Source: Blastococcus aggregatus
GTDB lineage: Bacteria; Actinomycetota; Actinomycetes; Mycobacteriales; Geodermatophilaceae
DNA: 64,000 bases
Assembly: GCF_900221005.1 (NCBI RefSeq)
Contig: NZ_OBQI01000004.1
Location: 124,001 to 188,000 of the forward strand
Reading direction: 5' to 3'
Shown: piece after piece, positions 63,968 to 64,000 of the stretch
Position numbering within the stretch: the first letter of the stretch is position 1
Layout: every line of letters starts with the position of its first letter
Notes under the pieces: generated by a model
What the model was told of the DNA's origin: nothing
Databases searched by the model: none
Seen by the model: only the letters and a program-made list of their open reading frames with translations
Position numbers and translations under genes: made by a program

Positions 63968-64000
63968 GTGTCCGGCTGGGCGCCACCACCGCTGCCGGCG
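63968..64000 (+). CDS. Start of a divergent gene (cut by window end)
   Basis: TAGCGT (63,955-63,960), 7 nt, then GTG 63,968 opens a frame VSGWAPPPLPA to the window end. The leaderless arrangement and the palindrome suggest a regulator divergent from the oxidase it controls; only 11 codons are visible. Confidence 0.45.
   Translation, partial: MSGWAPPPLPA

Overview
The window is high-GC DNA with many GTG starts, start/stop-overlapping operons and leaderless promoters (a TANNNT box 6-7 nt before the start codon), so it is actinobacterial. The order dxs, RNA methyltransferase, KimA-like permease, ceoB-ceoC, DUF3159, OB-fold protein, DUF3710, dut, DUF4193, cei, suhB, ppgK, sigA, DUF7455, BrkB-type protein matches, from memory, the Mycobacterium tuberculosis Rv2682c-Rv2709 neighbourhood. 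Protein style and content suggest a Geodermatophilaceae-like organism (Blastococcus, Geodermatophilus, Modestobacter); that family assignment is inference.

Bases 1-29,700 are chromosomal core: the end of a fatty-acid oxidation multienzyme, a secreted trypsin-like protease, dxs coupled to a thiamine-binding protein, potassium uptake (permease plus two TrkA/Ceo regulators), dUTPase, envelope protein Cei, inositol phosphatase, polyphosphate glucokinase, the principal sigma factor, a VanW/peptidoglycan-binding protein, then an iron-siderophore ABC importer behind a DtxR/IdeR-type iron box, and a universal stress protein.

Bases 30,219-61,408 form a ~31.2 kb integrated element. A large serine integrase lies 72 bp inside the left end. 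The element split a chromosomal HhH-GPD base-excision-repair gene: its C-terminal part lies left (29,726-30,226) and its N-terminal 34 codons lie right (61,401-61,504). An 8-bp core (TGCTGGTC) occurs at both joints, and joining the two outer sides restores the reading frame exactly. The element carries its own intact, diverged copy of the broken gene (60,540-61,145) and a relic of a third copy (about 57,780-57,850).

The cargo has three parts. (a) At 32.2-41.2 kb there is a membrane arm of complex I (NuoA, H, J, K, L, M, N) with no NADH or iron-sulfur subunits. In the NuoB/C/D position sits one 419-aa protein that looks like degenerate NuoB and NuoD halves joined by eight perfect GMDHGGGHE repeats; an ArsR-type regulator lies upstream. 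(b) At 41.6-47.1 kb there is a copper-type module: Tat-exported multicopper oxidase, two DUF305 proteins, small membrane proteins, a lipoprotein, and three TACCCC-N2-GGNGTA palindromes resembling copper-sensor operators. (c) At 47.5-61.1 kb there is an accessory/plasmid-like region: a giant serine-recombinase-like protein with several helix-turn-helix domains, a RepL-like initiator, an MbcA/ParS-like protein, a coiled-coil PD-(D/E)xK nuclease candidate, an RNase D-like exonuclease beside a two-TM phospholipase-D-like protein, and decayed genes.

Bases 61,505-64,000 return to the chromosome: a cupin protein and an FAD-linked oxidase, with a 38-bp perfect palindrome between the oxidase and a divergent gene cut by the window end. 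The candidate for an undescribed system is the mobile, metal-linked complex-I-like arm with its repeat-bearing NuoB/D-like adaptor.
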